DNA of 64,000 bases from Delta-02 sp964513565 (GTDB lineage: Bacteria > Desulfobacterota > Syntrophorhabdia > Syntrophorhabdales > Syntrophorhabdaceae). Of the stretch, positions 62,790 through 64,000 are shown one piece after another. The position numbers and the translations under genes were made by a program. The stretch spans positions 1 through 64,000 of the forward strand of contig CAZENE010000009.1 of the NCBI GenBank assembly GCA_964513565.1. Direction: 5' to 3'. Under the pieces are notes generated by a model. The model had not been told where the DNA came from, did no database searches, and saw only the letters and a program-made list of their open reading frames with translations. Numbering within the stretch: the first letter of the stretch is position 1; every line of letters begins with the position of its first letter.

Positions 62790-64000
62790 ATGAATGACGC
62801 TTTTGAGGTTCTCATTGTGGATGATGATGCGAGCATACGCAAGAGATGCGTTCAGCTGCTCAACAAGAAAGGATACAATGTCGAAGGTGTGAGTAGCGGT
62901 AATGCCGCCCTGCCGATCGTCAAAAACAGGCGCACCCCCCTTGTCATAACGGATATCCGCATGGCGGGCCTGAACGGGATCGAACTTTTGGAAACAATTA
63001 GATATGACAGTCCGGAGACCGAGGTCGTCATGATCACTGGGTATGGAACAGTCGAAAATGCCGTCAAGGCGATCAAGCTTGGCGCCTATGATTATATTAC
63101 AAAACCTTTCGACATGGACAAACTTCTTAAGGTAGTCGAGAATGTATCCAAAAACTTTTTGCTGCGACAAGAAAACAAACTGCTCAGGAAAAAGCTCGAT
63201 GATTATACTGAGGCTGACGACATAATTACCTCGAGCGAGACGATGAACGACATTTTCAGGATCATCGATAAGGTTGCCCCCATAGATTGCAATGTACTCA
63301 TAGAGGGCGAAAGCGGAACTGGAAAAGGCCTGATAGCCAAGCAGATCCATAAGAGAAGCCAGCGGAATGCACAAAGCTTTGTCGTGGTTGATTGTGCATC
63401 GTTGAGCGAAACCCTACTAGAAAGCGAATTATTCGGTTATATCAAAGGTGCGTTTACCGGTGCGTATTCCGATAAGGACGGGTATTTCAAAGTCGCGGAC
63501 AAAGGTACGATATTTCTCGACGAAGTGGGCGAACTTTCCCCGGCACTGCAGGGAAAGCTTCTACGTATGACACAGGATCACGAGATTATACCTGTCGGAA
63601 GCACACGGCCAATTAATATCGACGCCCGAATTCTGGCCGCGACAAATAAGAACCTCGAAGCGCTCGTTCGCGTGGGAAAATTCAGGGAGGACCTCTATTT
63701 TCGCTTAAACGTCGTCAAGATAGATGTACCACCGCTTCGCTCGAGGCGCGAAGACATCCCTCTTCTCACACATTTCTTTCTGGACAAATTCAAAAAGAAA
63801 TTCCAAAAAGAAACATTGAATCTGAACGCCAAGTTAATTGATTCCATAAATGCGTATGATTGGCCGGGAAACGTACGCGAGTTAGAAAATGTGGTGCAAC
63901 AGTTAATTATCGTAGCTGAGAATGGCGAGATCAAACCACAGGCTATTCCCGCGGCGCTCAGGAATATCATGTCGAGTCCCGCGGCGCTCAGGAATATCAT
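62790..64000 (+). CDS. NtrC-family sigma54-dependent response regulator (partial)
   Basis: The frame stays open to the window edge, so the C-terminal end is missing. The receiver domain has VLIVDDDAS, the phosphorylated Asp in VITDIRMAG and K in YITKPF. The AAA+ domain shows GESGTGKG, GAFTGA in IKGAFTGAYSD, LDEVGEL and WPGNVRELENV. These are all the elements needed to activate sigma54 polymerase. The DNA-binding domain would lie beyond 64000. It pairs with the kinase just upstream. Confidence 0.93.
   Translation, partial: MNDAFEVLIVDDDASIRKRCVQLLNKKGYNVEGVSSGNAALPIVKNRRTPLVITDIRMAGLNGIELLETIRYDSPETEVVMITGYGTVENAVKAIKLGAYDYITKPFDMDKLLKVVENVSKNFLLRQENKLLRKKLDDYTEADDIITSSETMNDIFRIIDKVAPIDCNVLIEGESGTGKGLIAKQIHKRSQRNAQSFVVVDCASLSETLLESELFGYIKGAFTGAYSDKDGYFKVADKGTIFLDEVGELSPALQGKLLRMTQDHEIIPVGSTRPINIDARILAATNKNLEALVRVGKFREDLYFRLNVVKIDVPPLRSRREDIPLLTHFFLDKFKKKFQKETLNLNAKLIDSINAYDWPGNVRELENVVQQLIIVAENGEIKPQAIPAALRNIMSSPAALRNI
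63947..64000 (+). repeat. In-frame tandem duplication at the window edge
   Basis: A 24-base block (63947-63970) recurs at 63977-64000, with a 30-base period, so the encoded PAALRNIM repeats without a frameshift. It may be genuine or a contig-end artefact. Confidence 0.7.

Overview
The window carries two blocks on a chromosome-like backbone of a Gram-negative bacterium. A Desulfobacterota (deltaproteobacterial) host would fit the NtrC-type two-component pair, the IS3 remnant and the E. coli-like type I-E CRISPR set, but this is only an impression; no rRNA or tRNA gene is visible to settle it.

Block 1 (about 0.6-14.4 kb). A decayed IS3-family transposase is followed by a complete type I-E operon in the order cas3-cse1-cse2-cas7-cas5-cas6e-cas1-cas2. 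Next come a short leader with a perfect IHF consensus and a CRISPR array of about 59 repeat units, broken by two 100-N assembly gaps. Beyond the array lie a structured stretch that may be an IS605-type end or an RNA leader, and an HU gene with its terminator.

Block 2 (about 14.5-60.9 kb). This looks like an autonomous plasmid-, ICE- or phage-like element. Its centre is a dnaA-like/parA/parB module flanked on both sides by iteron-like GAAATAAA repeats. Leftward genes encode a RecD2-like helicase, DnaB, a RuvC-like nuclease, a MoxR ATPase with a VWA-metallopeptidase partner, a lytic transglycosylase with two small secreted proteins, SbcC, topoisomerase III and many unknown proteins. Rightward genes encode a membrane protein, a divergent sigma-factor-like protein, two more ParB-family proteins, two paralogous primosome-like proteins, a helicase-loader-like protein, a DinG-family helicase, a DotL/TraD-like coupling ATPase and SbcD. 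No integrase, relaxase or complete secretion system is visible.

The most interesting signal is a short motif, GCTATTT (often GCTATTTAA). Twelve exact copies sit in intergenic DNA, each oriented toward the next gene and usually 8-60 bases before its start. The replication/partition and DnaB operons, and the operon holding the sigma-like gene, have ordinary sigma70-type promoters instead. I infer a two-stage circuit: host sigma70 reads the replication genes and the element's own sigma-like gene, and that protein reads -10-only GCTATTT promoters, much as T4 gp55 reads late promoters.

Block 3 (about 61.3-64 kb). A PAS-domain histidine kinase and an NtrC-family response regulator, cut by the window edge, look like ordinary chromosomal genes.
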